A DNA stretch of 47,808 nucleotides, taken from the IMG/VR virus record IMGVR_UViG_3300047667_000757, positions 1 to 47,808 of that record, one strand, 5' to 3'. Every line of letters starts with the position of its first letter. The stretch's first letter is position 1. This stretch comes from a virus. Below, one piece after another: positions 46,884-47,808 of the stretch. Made by a program: the position numbers and the translations under genes. The notes beneath the pieces are model-generated. The model made no database searches and was not told the DNA's origin. It was given only the letters and a program-made list of their open reading frames with translations.

Positions 46884-47068
46884 ACTATCAAAGCATAGCG
46901 ATAATAGTATTTGTATCAATACTGGTATTTTTAGTCATCCGTGGGTTGATTTGCTGGTACTTTAAGATTAATGAGCGTATCGCATTACAACAGAAATCGT
47001 TAGTTAATCAGAAACGTATGATTGACCAGTTAACGCAGTTGAATATTAATATTAAAGGGGATAAGTAG
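46880..47068 (+). CDS. Small membrane-anchored protein (62 aa), version B
   Basis: 62 residues, nearly identical to 6996-7184: an N-terminal membrane helix (IAIIVFVSILVFLVIRGLI) and a charged coil. In A it is the last gene before terL; here two further genes have been added after it. Confidence 0.65.
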   Translation: MNYQSIAIIVFVSILVFLVIRGLICWYFKINERIALQQKSLVNQKRMIDQLTQLNINIKGDK

Positions 47069-47248
47069 ATGTTCAACATAAGAAATCATGAGTTTGAAGA
47101 TGGCTCTATTGTTGATGCTGATCCAGCTAAAGGGTCAAGGTTGTTTTTAAATTTCACTGACTCAGTATTTTGCGTGAAGCTATGCGAAAAAGACGCTATA
47201 GCTATAGCCAAGCATTTTGGGTATTTAATTGATTTAGAGGTTAAGTAG
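47069..47248 (+). CDS. Hypothetical protein (59 aa)
   Basis: 59 residues, acidic, with EFEDGSIVDADPAKGSRLFL and FCVKLCEKDAIAIAKHFGYL. Starts immediately after the previous TAG. Only in haplotype B. No family recognised. Confidence 0.5.
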   Translation: MFNIRNHEFEDGSIVDADPAKGSRLFLNFTDSVFCVKLCEKDAIAIAKHFGYLIDLEVK

Positions 47249-47440
47249 ATGACTAGATATTTTGAATTTTTAATTACATCAATCGCTATTATTGTGTTTA
47301 TTTTTGTTTGCTCACTTGTTGTTGTTGAGTACGTTAAGCAACTAAACAAAGAAGAGTTACAAAAAGTAACTTATGAAGAGTGCATCAAAACAGATTACGA
47401 TAAGTTTCAGTGTTATTCAATGATTTACGGGGATAAGTAG
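47249..47440 (+). CDS. Small single-pass membrane protein (63 aa)
   Basis: 63 residues with an N-terminal hydrophobic helix (about 7-27, FLITSIAIIVFIFVCSLVVV) followed by a charged segment with two cysteines. Same architecture as the preceding membrane gene but not obviously homologous. Convergent with terL, meeting it end to end. Only in haplotype B. Confidence 0.5.
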   Translation: MTRYFEFLITSIAIIVFIFVCSLVVVEYVKQLNKEELQKVTYEECIKTDYDKFQCYSMIYGDK

Positions 47441-47808
47441 TTAGTCTATGTTTAAGCGCCCACCTTGACGCTTAACTAAATGAGGACACGCGCCCATGAT
47501 AAAGCTATCGGCTAAATCATGGGATTTCTCAATCCTCTTCTTAACTTCTTTCTTAGACTCGACCATATCCAACCCACGTTTAGAATAATCTGCCCTTGGT
47601 GCTGATAGCTCGCCTTTTAATTCTTCCAAGCCTTTTAAGTCCGATGATATGCTAATCAATTGACTAATATCATATTTCATACCCTTTGTAACAGCGTTAA
47701 ATGTATTCCTCATTCTGTCTGCAACATCACGCCACGCTTGAGCTTTTAGGTTCTCAAATTTCTTCTTGTTTGTTATTTTCGGTGAATACTCCCGGGTAGG
47801 ATTAAATA
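47441..47808 (-). CDS. terL: Terminase large subunit, version B, C-terminal part
   Basis: The frame is open to the window edge and continues at 7552-8566 once the circle is closed. Joined, the gene is 1383 bases, 460 residues, one fewer than version A and in frame across the junction. This part carries the last nuclease segment (HDLADSFIMGACPHLVKRQ). Differences from A increase towards the stop, with the last 127 bases of the window identical. Confidence 0.9.
   Translation of the reverse strand, partial: FNPTREYSPKITNKKKFENLKAQAWRDVADRMRNTFNAVTKGMKYDISQLISISSDLKGLEELKGELSAPRADYSKRGLDMVESKKEVKKRIEKSHDLADSFIMGACPHLVKRQGGRLNID
47682..47808. repeat. Right-end copy of the 127-bp exact match
   Basis: Identical to 7425-7551, running to the last base of the window. 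It starts directly after a G/A difference. It defines where the circle of 40,257 bp closes. Confidence 0.95.

Noticed and set aside
1-47808. Tandem duplication of the head module in one phage
   Set aside because: Possible in principle, but the 127-bp terminal identity starting at a mismatch and the in-frame circle closure fit two haplotypes merging in an assembly graph better; left as the alternative to test.
1-47808. Integrase, excisionase pair and CI-type repressor
   Set aside because: No tyrosine or serine recombinase motifs were seen; only small HTH-like or ribbon-helix-helix proteins are present, so a temperate lifestyle is not supported.

Overview
The window is an AT-rich genome of a tailed, long-tailed (siphovirus-type) bacteriophage, with no bacterial chromosomal genes. 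The Shine-Dalgarno motifs, gene set and base composition suggest a gammaproteobacterial, perhaps marine, host; this is inference. No integrase or lysogeny repressor is recognisable.

The most important structural fact is that the window is longer than one genome. The last 127 bases (47682-47808) are identical to 7425-7551, and the match starts directly after a mismatch. Positions 7552-47808 therefore close into a circle of 40,257 bp, and the terminase ORF stays in frame across the junction. Positions 1-7424 are then a second, diverged version of the head/packaging module (version A). The version belonging to the closed circle is B, at about 40.09-47.8 kb. The two share portal, head-morphogenesis, scaffold core, decoration-like and terminase genes, but carry dissimilar major capsid proteins, different HNH endonucleases at different sites and different small plus-strand cargo genes.

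Layout: 0.1-8.9 kb, head module A and terminase (mostly minus strand, with a plus-strand island of small genes at 6.2-7.2 kb). 9.0-11.2 kb, lysis-like cluster (holin-like membrane proteins, tiny charged proteins, endolysin). 11.2-14.7 kb, leftward early genes including SSB and a RecE-type exonuclease. 14.7-14.8 kb, divergent promoters. 14.8-16.2 kb, short rightward operon. 16.3-22.7 kb, leftward early operon: a ribbon-helix-helix regulator, a replication initiator with an apparent AUU start codon, DnaB helicase, many small genes and an HslV/proteasome-like Ntn hydrolase. It is interrupted by a gene-free stretch of about 0.65 kb that folds extensively on the minus strand and has its own promoter. 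22.7-28.6 kb, rightward operon: winged-helix protein, orphan C5 cytosine methyltransferase, a tRNA-like element with an enlarged central domain, a Ref-like HNH protein and a RusA resolvase. 28.6-39.2 kb, leftward tail operon: spike, Gly-rich hub/adhesin, distal tail, tape measure, frameshifted G/GT chaperones, tube, terminator and connectors. 39.3-40.2 kb, four small rightward genes including a Phd/YefM-like protein. 40.2-47.8 kb, head module B.

How it works together: early leftward and rightward operons are controlled by small DNA-binding proteins acting on palindromes at divergent promoters. They supply replication (Rep plus DnaB, SSB), recombination (exonuclease, Ref-like protein, RusA) and DNA modification. 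Late leftward operons build head and tail and lyse the cell.
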